From Rebecca billardiae RCC1528 (taxonomy: Eukaryota > Haptophyta): DNA of 64,000 nucleotides. The notes beneath the pieces are model-generated. The model had not been told where the DNA came from, ran no database searches, and worked only from the letters and a program-made list of their open reading frames with translations. Positions 29,592-38,747 of the stretch are shown here, piece by piece. The position numbers and the translations under genes are program-made. The stretch's first letter is position 1. Every line of letters begins with the position of its first letter. The DNA lies in contig OZ251225.1 in assembly GCA_965240325.2 (NCBI GenBank), positions 2,790,001 through 2,854,000 of the forward strand. Reading direction: 5' to 3'.

Positions 29592-32475
29592 AGCCGCTGT
29601 ACTCCTGCTGCTGCTCGTACCCCGGCTGCTGCTGCTGCTGCTGGTCGTAGCCGCTGTACTCCTGCTGCTGCTCGTACCCCGGCTGCTGCTGCTGCTGCTG
29701 GTCGTAGCCGCTGTACTCCTGCTGCTGCTCGTACCCCGGCTGCTGCTGCTGCTGGTGGTCGTAGCCGCTGTACTCCTGCTGCTGCTCGTACCCCGGCTGC
29801 TGCGACGGCGACGCACCGTCGGCAGGCTGCGCGAACTCCGACGCTTGCGCATCGGCGGCGCCGTACTCCTGCTGCTGCTGCTCGTACCCCGGCTGCTGCG
29901 ACAGCGACGCGCCGTCAGCTTGCTGCGCGAGCTCCGACGCTTGCGCATCGGCGGCGCCGTACTCCTGCTGCTGCTCGTACCCCGGCTGCTGCGACAGCGG
30001 CGCGCCGTCAGCTGGCTGCGCGAACTCCGACGCTTGCGCATCGGCGGCGCCGTACTCCTGCTGCTGCTGCTCGTACCCCGGCTGCTGCGATGGCGGCGTG
30101 CCGTCAGCTGGCTGCGCGAACAGCTCCGACGCCTGCGCATCGGCGGCGGCGTACTCCTGCTGCTGCTCGTACCCCGGCTGCTGCGACAGCGGCGCGCCGT
30201 CAGCTGGCTGCGCGAACTCCGACGCTTGCGCATCGGCGGCGCCGTACTCCGGCTGCTGCTGCTCGTACCCCGGCTGCTGCGATGGCGGCGTGCCGTCGGC
30301 AGGCTGCGCGAACAGCTCCGACGCCTGCGCATCGGCGGCGGCGTACTCCTGCTGCTGCTCGTACCCCGGCTGCTGCGACAGCGGCGCGCCGTCAGCTGGC
30401 TGCGCGAACTCCGACGCTTGCGCATCGGCGGCGCCGTACTCCTGCTGCTGCTGCTCGTACCCCGGCTGCTGCGATGGCGGCGTGCCGTTGGCAGGCTGCG
30501 CGAACAACTCTGATGTCTGCGCATCAGCTGGCCCTGTGCCCTCTGGCGCGAGCTCAGACACCTGCGCGTCGACGGCCGCCGTCGGGGCGTACGGCGTGGC
30601 CTCGACCGGTGTCGCAGCATCCGGGGCCACAGCTGACGCCGCCGTGCCTTCGACACCGGCGCTCAGCTGAGCGCCTGCACCGGTCTGGCCGTCGAGAGCC
30701 TGCTGTGCGTCCCACGCGACTGACTCTGTGGCCGAAGTGCCCTTGAGTGGCACTGGCGCAGCAGAGTCTGCAGGCTGCCCAGCTGCAGCGTCCGCAGGCA
30801 CAGGCTGCTCCGTGGCGGCTTGCGCGGCGCCGTCCGCTGACGTCACCGTTGCCGGCTCTGCGGCAGCGCCAGCAGAGTGTGCTGCGGCGTGCGCTGCTGA
30901 CTGGTCGGCCGCGTCCGGAGGCGCCGTGTTCTGCCCGACCTCCGGCTGCGGGGGCGCCGGCACATTGGTCGCCACAGGCTCCGGCTTCGCCAGCTGCTGC
31001 GGTAGCTGCTCATTCGCAGCGGCTGCGGCTTGGACGTGGACACTCGTCGCACTCGTGTCGGCGCTCGGCTCGGGAGCAGCAGCGGTGTCGTCGGCATGTG
31101 CGGCGGCGAGAGTGTCGAAGAAGCTGGCCCCGTCATCAGCTGTCGGGAAGGCGGCCGCAGCCCCCATACCAGCCGAAGGCGCACCTTGCTGCGCAGCAGC
31201 TGCTGCCGCCGCCGCCGCCGCTGCCGCCGCCTGCTGAGCAGCCGCTGCCTGCTCAGCCGCAGCCGCCTGCTCGGCGGCTTGCTCCGCAGCGATGGCGGCT
31301 TCGACGGCCTGACGATCTGCGGGGAGGGCCTGGGGCATGCCCGGCTGAGCCTGCGCGGCGTGATGCGGCTGCGGAGGCCGCTGTGGCTGCGTGCGCAGCG
31401 CCGCGGACGCATGTGCCGCCGCTTGCGCCGAGGACGGGGGCAGTTTGACGGGCGCACCGTGGGCGCCCGCCCCATAGTGCCCTCCTGCGTACTCGCTCGC
31501 AGCGTACTGACTCGTCGGGCTGGTTGCGCCCGAATCGCACGCGGAGCGCGTGCTCCACGCCTTGTGCTGGCCGTATTGGGCAGGCGGGTGCTGCGCGCCG
31601 TACCCCCACTGCGACTGCGTGCCGTACTGCTGCTGCGAGTACCCGTGCTGCTGCGGCTGCTGCATCGAGTGCTGCTGGTACCCAGCCTGGCCGTACTGCT
31701 GGTGGCCGTACTGCTGGGCGTACTGCTGCTGCGAGGGCGCCGCGTACCCCTGGTGCGAGTAGCCGTGCTGAGCCTGCTCGTACTGGGCCTGCTGGGCGTA
31801 CGGCTGCTGCCCCTGCTGCTGCGGGTACTGCCCCTGCTGGCCGTACTGGGGGTACTGCCCCTGCGGCCCCGGCTGCCCATACTGCCCCTGCTGCTGCGGG
31901 TACTGGCCCTGCTGGTAGTCATACTGCTGCCCCTGCCCGTGCTGCTGCGGCTGCTGCGGCGCATAGCCCTGCTGCTGCTGCGGCCAGCTTTGCTGCTGCT
32001 GCGCATAGCCCTGCTGCGGCTGCTGCTGTTGCGCGTAGCCATGCTGTGGCTGCGACCAGCTCTGCTGTTGCGGCTGCTGCGGCGGCTGCGGCGGCTGCTG
32101 CTGTGCGTACTGATACTGCCCGCCGCCATACTGCTGGGCATCGTAGGCCCCTTGCGGGTACTGCTGCTGCGCGGCGTGCGCATGGCCCTGCTGACCGTAG
32201 TTCGAGAAGAACTCGCTTCCGCTGGCTGTGTGCTGCGAGTTGTGCGGCGCGTTGTGCTGTGCGCCGACAGCCGCGTAGAATTCAGACCCTGCGGCGCCGT
32301 GATGGGCTCCCGCGCCCGAACCTCCGCCGAAGAGCGCAGACACGTCCGCGCTGGCGTCGGACGCGTTCGAGAAGAGATGCGCAGCTGAAGGGGAGCTGTT
32401 GTCGCCGCCAAAGAGCGCCGAGGCGTCCGCCTCGGCGGGCTGCTGGGTCCCTGCCGGTCCCGTGCCTCCGCTCAT
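24039..32475 (-). CDS. SEC16: Sec16-like COPII scaffold with giant Gln/Tyr/Gly repeat domain
   Basis: Six exons (32475-26749, 26549-26409, 26167-26036, 25862-25002, 24876-24629, 24528-24039) give about 2532 residues. Introns are 199, 241, 173, 125 and 100 nt; four are phase 0 and the last phase 2; one acceptor is TAG, the others CAG. Residues 1-400 are Gln/Tyr-rich, 400-650 Ala-rich, then come two repeat arrays (~650-1470). The conserved Sec16 region follows: CFGFGGHLVTSF, then an ACE1-type helical domain (ELLRLCVEQDGACVGDD, LELEKLVLRGERHAAIEHAM, LWADALLLSSHVD, ETFHYA-like VMGSFARTNFAPGS, EAYEWAR). Exons 2-3 continue the helices (EKALKYCEHMLSEL, VALTGLFGAVDRGI). The C-terminal part holds the conserved SGLFRRDKSS...DDVKFVYNEECK motif preceding a Pro/Gly-rich tail. 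Sec16 organises ER exit sites with Sec23/24 and Sec13/31. The repeat region is far longer and more Gln-rich than in most relatives. Confidence 0.88.
28123..29810 (-). repeat. Coding minisatellite: ~26 units of PGYEQQQEYSGY(D/E)QQQ...
   Basis: In-frame array inside Sec16 exon 1. Each unit is a constant core (PGYEQQQEYSGY then D or E) plus a CAG-only polyglutamine tract of roughly 5 to 12 codons, with occasional Pro in the tract (DQPQQ). On the plus strand it reads as CTG runs separated by a near-invariant 36-bp spacer. Unit length varies because the CAG runs vary, which implies slippage plus unit duplication. The composition is like prion-like/FET-type low-complexity domains. Confidence 0.95.
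29811..30540 (-). repeat. Coding repeat: 8 units of ~30 residues, arranged as alternating dimers
   Basis: Units read DAQASEFAQPADGAPLSQQ or DAQASELFAQPADGTPPSQQ followed by PGYEQQQ(Q)EY(G/A)AA. The two types alternate three times, giving a ~185-bp higher-order period; two further variants sit at the protein-C-terminal side and merge into the Gln minisatellite through the shared PGYEQQQEY motif. Confidence 0.9.
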
Positions 32476-32789
32476 TGCAGCGGACGGGCGCTCGCCGTGC
32501 CCTCCGCAGAAAGCTGCGCGTGCCCGAGCAGGCGCCGGGTTGCGCTCGAGGGTGCGCGCGATCGATGATGGAGGCCACCGCTTCGTCAGCTCAGCCTCCC
32601 CTGAGCTGGCTCCCGACCGATGGATGCGTCCAGCTGATGACGAGCCGCTTTGCCAAGGCGATTTGCCGATTTTCCAGCAGCGCGCAGCGCGCGCGGAAAA
32701 TAAGCAGCAGACAAAAAGTGCATTCTACTCGCCGGTCGCCCTGCCATCCGACTATCCGAGCGATACGAAAAGGCTCGACGACCAGCAGG
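32476..32789. promoter_or_regulatory. Shared divergent promoter region (Sec16 / NAA30)
   Basis: 314 bp between the two ATGs, GC-rich near Sec16 and more AT-rich near 32660-32770. No core element was identified. Confidence 0.45.
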
Positions 32790-33398
32790 ATGGCGGCCGA
32801 GGGCATCGAGGTGCGCGCGTATGCCGACGAGACGGATCTGCCGGGCATCATGTCGCTCATCAGCGCCGACCTGTCGGAGCCGTACTCCATATTTACGTAC
32901 CGGTACTTCATCCATCAGTGGCCCCAGCTCTCGTTCGTCGCCCTCGAGGGCGGCCGCATCATCGGCACGATCGTGTGCAAGATGGACGAGCACAAGACCG
33001 GCGCGATGCGGGGCTACGTGGCGATGCTTGCTGTAGACAAGGGTTACCGCAAACGCGGTCTAGGGAAGACGCTTGTGCGGCGCGCCACAGAGGCCATGCG
33101 TGACGGAGGCTGCGACGAGGTCGTGCTTGAGACGGAGGTCACCAACTCAGGCGCGATCGCTCTCTACGAGGCTCTCGGCTTTGTGCGAGACAAGCGATTG
33201 CATCGGTACTACCTCAACGGGAACGACGCCTTCAGGCTGAAGCTGTGGTTCGAGCAGAGCCATTCGGAGCAAGCCCTGGAGCACAGGGACGAGCCTTGGC
33301 CCGCTGAAGGAGCTAGCGCCGCAGACATGGCGACAGAAGCTGCACCTGCTGAATCCAACGGTGGCCTTGATGGTGGCTTTGCCTCGCTCGCACCGTGA
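32790..33398 (+). CDS. NAA30: N-alpha-acetyltransferase 30 (NatC catalytic subunit, Mak3-like)
   Basis: Intronless, 202 residues. The ATG at 32790 (MAAEGIEVRAYADETD) gives a GNAT domain covering residues ~5-155. Diagnostic sequence includes LSEPYSIFTYRYFIHQWPQL, which is nearly invariant in NAA30/Mak3, and the acetyl-CoA loop RKRGLGKTLVRRA (the R/QxxGxG/A type), followed by VVLETEVTNSGAIALYEALGF and the RLHRYYLNGNDAFRLKLW end. A ~45-residue acidic, Ala/Ser-rich tail is added. NatC acetylates nascent chains starting Met-Leu/Ile/Phe/Trp/Lys at ribosomes, with NAA35 and NAA38 (known for the family). Neither partner is in this window. Confidence 0.93.
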   Translation: MAAEGIEVRAYADETDLPGIMSLISADLSEPYSIFTYRYFIHQWPQLSFVALEGGRIIGTIVCKMDEHKTGAMRGYVAMLAVDKGYRKRGLGKTLVRRATEAMRDGGCDEVVLETEVTNSGAIALYEALGFVRDKRLHRYYLNGNDAFRLKLWFEQSHSEQALEHRDEPWPAEGASAADMATEAAPAESNGGLDGGFASLAP

Positions 33399-34620
33399 GT
33401 CGCTTGAAGGCCCTCCCGCCCGGTGCTGACTGCATGCGATGGCACGGGAATGCAGCGAATCCCGGCTGGATGTGATCCATGACCGTAGTTGCCGACTGTG
33501 ATGACTGATGATAGGATCATCAGTCGTACCGTTATACTTTATAGCGCGGCATGCGGGCACGGTTCGATTATTCGTATTATAAATATGATTTTACTCGTCT
33601 CGCCTCGTACCGTTATACTTTATAGCGCGGCATGCGGGCACGGTTCGATTATTCGTATTATAAATATAATTTTACTCGTCTCGCCGGGCCCGTGACTGTA
33701 CCGGTCTGTGCGGCACTCGGCCCGCGGGCCCGTGCGGCGCTCGTCGCCGAGCAGCACTCGGATTCAAGCAGCGGATTTGGATCGACGGCTCACTCATTAT
33801 CAAGCTACATGTCGTCACTAACTACCTGTCCGTGTGAGACTCGAGAGTCGAGTTAATGCATGTGAAAGCTAGAGACTGTCGTTTTGGCCCGCCTGGCCGC
33901 CAGGCTGAGGCGCCGTGAGGCGGGCGGGCGATCTCGTCCAAGGCTGTCAGCGTGCGATGCAGATTATGGGTCCGCACAGAATATTATTACATATCCATTC
34001 TGATTCATCCATCATGGTGATGGGCCATGGGGGTGGCGACCGCGCATACAGTGCAGCCGACTACGACATAGGCGATCGATCTGTGACGGTGGCCGTCGCG
34101 CTGTCAACCCATCCCAGTGCCGGCAGGAATGCGCGGGGTTACATGACCCAAGCTCCGGAAGGGACCGTCATGCAGCCCGCGACTGGCGCGGGCGCTCGTC
34201 ATCGGTGGTAGCCGTCAGCGTGGGACAGCGCGTGTACTTTTGGTGATGGCACGTGCTCTACTTTCCACGCGTCCTGTGCTGTCAGCCGCTTTCCAGCTTC
34301 CATGGTTGAGGTACGGCCCAGCGGCTATGGGCAGACCTTACTTATTTACTTGATTGCGATTTTCTAGGGGTTTCGGGTATGAAAAAATCCGCTTGCGCGA
34401 CGCCGACGTCATCGCCGAGGCGAGCCACCAACCGGAATCTCGAAATGAGTAGCTACGAGAAATCGTTACTACGACCATTCAGACTTCAGAGTTCTGTTTC
34501 TCGCAGAGGTGGTTACAAGTCCTCGCCGCACGAGGGCGTCGCGCTCGCCGCCAGCCTCCTCGGAACCCGGGGCGTCTTCCCTCGCACGCGCTCAGCGCGT
34601 GGGGGGGTCCGCGCGCGGCC
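33399..34620. other. Intergenic region with an 81-bp tandem duplication
   Basis: AT-rich, with the perfect duplication at 33524-33685. The part near 34380-34620 could hold a 5' UTR or missed first exon of the SHIPPO-repeat gene. No other gene is seen. Confidence 0.5.
33524..33685. repeat. 81-bp tandem duplication (two copies, one mismatch)
   Basis: Two adjoining copies start TCGTACCGTTATACTTTATA and end CTCGTCTCGCC; the only difference seen is ATATGA versus ATATAA. Since 81 is a multiple of 3 the pair reads as an open repeat peptide by chance. Confidence 0.95.
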
Positions 34621-35656
34621 ATGTGTGCGCCCGGCACAGAGCTGAAGGATATGTTCACGCGCTCGCTCATGGGGCCGCAGCCGCTCGGCAAGTGGAAGAG
34701 CTCGCCGTCGTTTGGCTTTGGCACGGGCGATCGCGACACGCGCGAGAAGGTGTTCATCTCCTCTGCGCACGTGAAGGGCGTGTACGGCCGGCACTCTCCT
34801 GGGCCAGCGATGTACAGCCTACCGTCTGCAACCGGACCGCAGCTTCTCTCCACGAAGGAGAGCCAGGCACGCTGGGCGTTTGGCTCAGCGCAGCGGTTCC
34901 CACAATCCAAGCTCGAGAACTCACCCGGACCGGGCGCGTACGACCACCACCCGGCACTCGGGAGGCAGATCACGTCCAAGTACGCGTCGATGCCGGTGTT
35001 TGGCTTCGGCACCGCCGAGCAGCGCGCGAACTGGAAGATCTTCATCAGCCAGGAGCACAACCTCGCATTCTACGGCCGCGAGTCGCCGGGGCCGCTCACG
35101 TACGGTGCGCACACAACGATGGGCACGCAGCTGCTCTCGACGATGCGCTCCGCGCCGAGCCTGTCGTTCGGCTCGGCGGACCGCAGCTCGAAGGCGTCGC
35201 ACCTGAAGCGCGCGGCGGAGTCCCCCGGACCCGCCTCCTACTCGCTCGACGCGGCGATCGGCCGGCAGATCCTCTCGACGATGAAGTCGCCATCCATGCC
35301 GTCGTTTGGCCGCGGGCAGCAGATGCACAACCACAAGATCTTTATCAACAAGGAGATCAACAAGTCGTTCTACGGCAGGGAAGGCCCCGGCCCGGTGACG
35401 GCGACGCAGCTCCCCGGCTTCTACAGGCAGCCGCTCTCGCGCAATAGGACTTCGCCTCAGTGGGGCTTTGGCTCGGTGCGGCATCGCGCGCCGCGCGCCC
35501 GGCCGGCGCCGGCGCGTCCCGCGCGTGCGGAGCTCGCCGTCGCGCCGAGCCCTGACCGCTCGACCCCTCGTCACCGCCCGCGCGCGCGCACAGGCGCCGC
35601 GCTTCCAGGAGAAGAAGCTTGGAAAGCACCCGGGCCCTGGCGCGTACTGCGTGTGA
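34621..35656 (+). CDS. SHIPPO/STPG-repeat flagellar protein
   Basis: Two exons, 34621-35475 and 35594-35656 (118-nt intron GTGCGG...CAG, phase 0), give 305 residues ending PGPGAYCV. The protein is built from ~50-residue repeats with Pro-Gly-Pro-x-x-Tyr cores: SPGPAMYSLP, SPGPGAYDHH, SPGPLTYGAH, SPGPASYSLD, GPGPVTATQL and HPGPGAY. These alternate with G(x)Q(L/I)LST and FGFGTxxxR segments. Such STPGR/SHIPPO repeats occur in ODF3, STPG1 and related microtubule-associated proteins of cilia and sperm tails. A role inside or on doublet microtubules is the natural inference, and an axonemal dynein chain is encoded in the same window. The first ATG is used; an upstream exon remains possible. Confidence 0.82.
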
Positions 35657-36316
35657 GCGTTGTCCTCTTTTCGCGTGTCTGCTCGGGTGCGCAGCCGGCG
35701 TGATGAGACGACCACGCGTACAGCCACTGGCCGCGCCCACGCGCTCACACGCGCCTCGGACACGCGCGACCCCGCGCCGCGCTGTCCGCAGGGAGTTTCG
35801 CACGCGCGTGTGCGTGATCCTGAGATGTCGATCGCGTCCTGCTCGCTCGTTCACGGCGTGTTCATCCGCGAGCTCCCGGCCACGGGCGCCCGCTCTCGGT
35901 CCACTCGAGCCGACGGCGCTTAGCCTCACCCGGCTCAGCATCGGGCATCTGCGCGCACCGCGAGGCGAGTCCCTGCAGGCCCCCGCTGCTGCCACCAGCC
36001 TGCAGTGTGCGGGGCGGCATCAGCGTCTGCGAGTCTGCTCACTCCGACATGGTCCGTGAAGACTGCTGTCGACTGCTTTGCAGGAAGTCGCCGGGCGCTG
36101 AGCGGCTCTGTCATTACACTGACCTGTGACCGCCGCCTATTCTTGTTTCAAAAGTGCAGTCGTGCTGCAGCGGAAGTTGCGACGACGACAGAATTCGGGC
36201 ATCAATCTGACCAATCATTCTGCTAATAAAATCTGAAATCATCGGCGCGCCCGTGTCGGCCCGCGCGTGCGGAGGCTGTGGCGACCGAGGCCAACCGCAT
36301 TTCGAAGCTGGCCCCG
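35657..36316. other. Intergenic region, no gene recognised
   Basis: GC-rich at the left and AT-richer near 36100-36240. Short open frames only. Confidence 0.5.
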
Positions 36317-37453
36317 ATGCGGCTGGGCGAGGTCGTGCTCAGCCTTCTGCTGGTGGGCGCGGCGCACGATGCGGTGGTGCATGCCAGTCAAGAGCACCTG
36401 TCGCCACCTCCGCCGTCGCCTTCACCGCCCCCCTTTCCCCCGGACTTCAACGACGAGGACAGGTGGATGCACAGCTGGGCGCCGAACGTGAAGGGCCTGG
36501 CGAGGTATGACGCGTGGGCTGCGGCGTACTTGGCCAACACGACGATGCACCCGGGCTCCGTGAGAAACGACAATCCGAGCTATCCAGGCGGCAAGCAGTG
36601 CCCGCCTGGGACGCTCACAGACGCCATGCACCGGGACTACGGCGCGGTGCCCGGGTGCAGCCAGGTGTGCATGCACGGGCACTTTCTGGACGTCTTCGAG
36701 AGCCGCGGCGGCCGACTCGGGGGCTCTTGCGAGGACGACGGCTGCAACGACTACGTTGGGGAGAGCTGGGTCGCGAACATCCAGTACTTCAAGTACGCGT
36801 GCAGCCCGCGCGGGCCGACGATCGACCCCACGTGCCTGCAGGACGGCTGGAGGTCCATGGAGTCTGAAGCGTGCATGCACCAGCTCGACCTGCTGTATGA
36901 GTTCATGCACACGCGCAACACGAGCGACGGGGGGACTGCGGCACGGCGGCGATTCGCCGGCATTCGTGGCGCGTCCATGCCGTGGCACGAGGTCGTCGCG
37001 CTCGTGGTCGCGATCGTCGCGGCGTGCGCGGCGTGCAGCGCGCTCGTGCTGCTGTGCTGCATCCTGGAGCATCGGCCGGAGCTGATCAGGCCGGGCGGCG
37101 GGATCGACAAGCACGACTCGATCGGAGGCGGCTCGCTGAGGCGGGTCGAGGTCTTCCGCGGGTTGCGCGTCGCCGAGATCAACGAGGGGCTGCCAGGGTC
37201 GGCGAGCAAGGCCGTGGTCACGCGCGACGGCGCGGTGTACGAGTGGGCAGCGACAAACGTCCTGCGCACACGCGCACAGCAGGGCGGCGCCGATGGCGAC
37301 GACCCTGCGGACGGCGGTGTCAGTGGCGTGAGAAGAGCCTCGGCCCGCGGAACGGGCGAGGGTCAGACACCGTCAGCACTCTTCTCTCCTGGGCCGAAGC
37401 TGCTGGGCCCCGGCGTCAGAATCAGTCCATCGCCGGCGCAGCCCATGGAATGA
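36317..37453 (+). CDS. Type I membrane protein with Cys-containing ectodomain, function unknown
   Basis: Intronless, 378 residues from the ATG at 36317, which begins a signal peptide (MRLGEVVLSLLLVGAAHDAVVHAS). A Pro-rich stalk (SPPPPSPSPPPFPP) is followed by a ~170-residue ectodomain with about nine Cys (KQCPPGTLTDAM, GCSQVCMHGHF, GSCEDDGCNDYVGESW, KYACSPRGP, DPTCLQDGW, EACMHQLDLL) and two NxT/NxS glycosylation sites (NTT, NTS). One transmembrane helix (VVALVVAIVAACAACSALVLL) leads to a ~110-residue Gly/Ser-rich cytosolic tail. The layout suggests a cell-surface or secretory-pathway protein. No family was recognised. The SPPPP stalk is common in algal wall- and surface-linked proteins. Confidence 0.78.
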   Translation: MRLGEVVLSLLLVGAAHDAVVHASQEHLSPPPPSPSPPPFPPDFNDEDRWMHSWAPNVKGLARYDAWAAAYLANTTMHPGSVRNDNPSYPGGKQCPPGTLTDAMHRDYGAVPGCSQVCMHGHFLDVFESRGGRLGGSCEDDGCNDYVGESWVANIQYFKYACSPRGPTIDPTCLQDGWRSMESEACMHQLDLLYEFMHTRNTSDGGTAARRRFAGIRGASMPWHEVVALVVAIVAACAACSALVLLCCILEHRPELIRPGGGIDKHDSIGGGSLRRVEVFRGLRVAEINEGLPGSASKAVVTRDGAVYEWAATNVLRTRAQQGGADGDDPADGGVSGVRRASARGTGEGQTPSALFSPGPKLLGPGVRISPSPAQPME

Positions 37454-37909
37454 CTCCGCGGACCGATCTGACGGATCGGCGGAAGACGATCCACCACGGG
37501 CACGGGCACGGACCGGACGGACCCGCCGCGGCCGTGGACTCAGTCTCACGACTCACTGAGCCCGTGTCAGTCGCACGTTATTCAGGCGGGCGCTGGTACT
37601 TATTATTCGAATAACGAGGCTCCGGATTCGGTTGACCCCTGCCAGTGGCGGGCATTCTGAGAACCGAGTCGAAGTCACTCGAGCGGACCATATAGCCGGG
37701 TCCCTCCCGACCCCCGATTGATGACTTCAAAGCGACATTGAGCATACACCCACCTCCCAATATGTTTCAGGCTCAATTTTCATAAGTAACACATACAGAA
37801 ATCTGACCGAAATCCGAAAATGGGTAAATGCATATTGGCGCGGGTATTTCTGACGGAACTTGTATTCCATTTCATGCATCACGCACGCCATGACCATGTA
37901 TGTCACGCC
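37454..37909. other. Intergenic region with one arm of an inverted repeat
   Basis: AT-rich; holds the left arm (about 37616-37645) of an inverted repeat whose other arm is at 38820-38849. No gene is seen. Confidence 0.5.
37616..37645 (-). repeat. Inverted repeat, left arm
   Basis: The reverse complement reads CTGGCAGGGGTCAACCGAA then a short CCGGAGCC tail. It matches 38820-38849 in opposite orientation over ~28 bp with about two mismatches, 1.2 kb away. Confidence 0.7.
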
Positions 37910-38747
37910 TCACGGCAGCTCACCCGGCCCCGCACTCTTGTGCCGCGCTCTTCTCTCAGCTGGTACACCGCCGGACGCGGCCGCTCCGCCGCCGCTGCCG
38001 CGTGCCTCCGCCTCGTGCCGCGTGCTGGGGCGCCGCTGAAAGTCGGGCGTGATCGGTTGCACGGGCGTGAGCACGACAACGCCGCGGACGATCGTGTCGC
38101 TCTCGATCTCGCCGGTGCCCAGCTCGCGCGAGCGCCGGTCAAGATCCATGCGCGCGTATCGCTTGAAATCAGACTCGCCCCCCCATCGTCCACCACTGCC
38201 CGTCCGCCTCCTTCTGCCGCTTGCTGCTTGTCTCGGGCTCTGAGTCGCCCTCGTCGCGACTTGCAGTGTCGAGCGCGTAAGGATCACAAAGTACTCGTCC
38301 AGACAGAGAGGCCTGAGCTTATCGACGACGAGATGGAAAAGCATCCGCTCCATCGTGTTGTGCGTCCTCGACATGTTCACCTTGATCTGATTGCAGAGGT
38401 CCGGAGACGGCGCAACGTGCAGAGAGGCTTGCACCGACCGTGGAGTGCACTGACGAGGTCGTGCCAGACACCGTGTGCACGATCTCCAGGTCACGCGCGA
38501 CCGCAAAGAGGTGCTCGGCATCGCGGTCGCCAAGATTACCTCCCAGCTGTTCGTACGAGACGTCGGTGTCGAACACGATGCGCACACCCACGCGACCCGC
38601 GCCCGCACCACCATAGTGGGCAAAAGGCCCAAAGTACCCGGACTCCCAGTAGAAATGGTGAAAATCGGGCTCTGGCGCCGTGTAAAAACAAGCGATCGCG
38701 GCAAACGGTGCGGATTCGCGCTCAGCTCGCCAACCCGAGTCCAGCAA
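37910..38747 (-). CDS. Possible spliced orphan gene (gene model uncertain)
   Basis: Two minus-strand frames look protein-like and face each other across a plausible intron. The upstream part (from ~38747) reads AAIACFYTAPEPDFHHFYW, GPFAHYGGAGAGRVGVRIVF, DTDVSYEQLGGNLGDRDAEH, LFAVARDLEIVHT. The downstream part reads IKVNMSRTHNTMERMLFHL, VVDKLRPLCLDEYFVILTR, then IESDTIVRGVVVLTPVQPI and an Arg/Ala-rich tail to 37910. A GTGTCT donor after ...IVHT and an ...AATCAG acceptor would join them in frame (about 85-nt intron). No ATG begins the upstream part, so a first exon is probably missing. No family was recognised. The whole is flanked by the inverted repeat at 37616 and 38820. Confidence 0.35.

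Noticed and set aside
27268-30513. A plus-strand open frame of 1081 codons reading VAAVLLLLLVPRLLLLLL repeats, apparently a giant hydrophobic protein
   Set aside because: It is the antisense of the Sec16 CAG/Gln repeats (CTG read as Leu). The minus strand has the conserved Sec16 domains, ATG and splice sites, so the plus-strand frame is an artefact.
28123-30540. Regular spacer-repeat pattern considered as a CRISPR-like array
   Set aside because: Units are in-frame coding repeats with variable CAG runs in a eukaryotic gene; spacers are not unique and no cas genes occur.
33540-33580. GGTTCGATT box as the T-arm of a tRNA gene
   Set aside because: No acceptor-stem complementarity, D-arm or anticodon arm can be drawn at the right spacing, and the duplicated unit is AT-rich flanking DNA.
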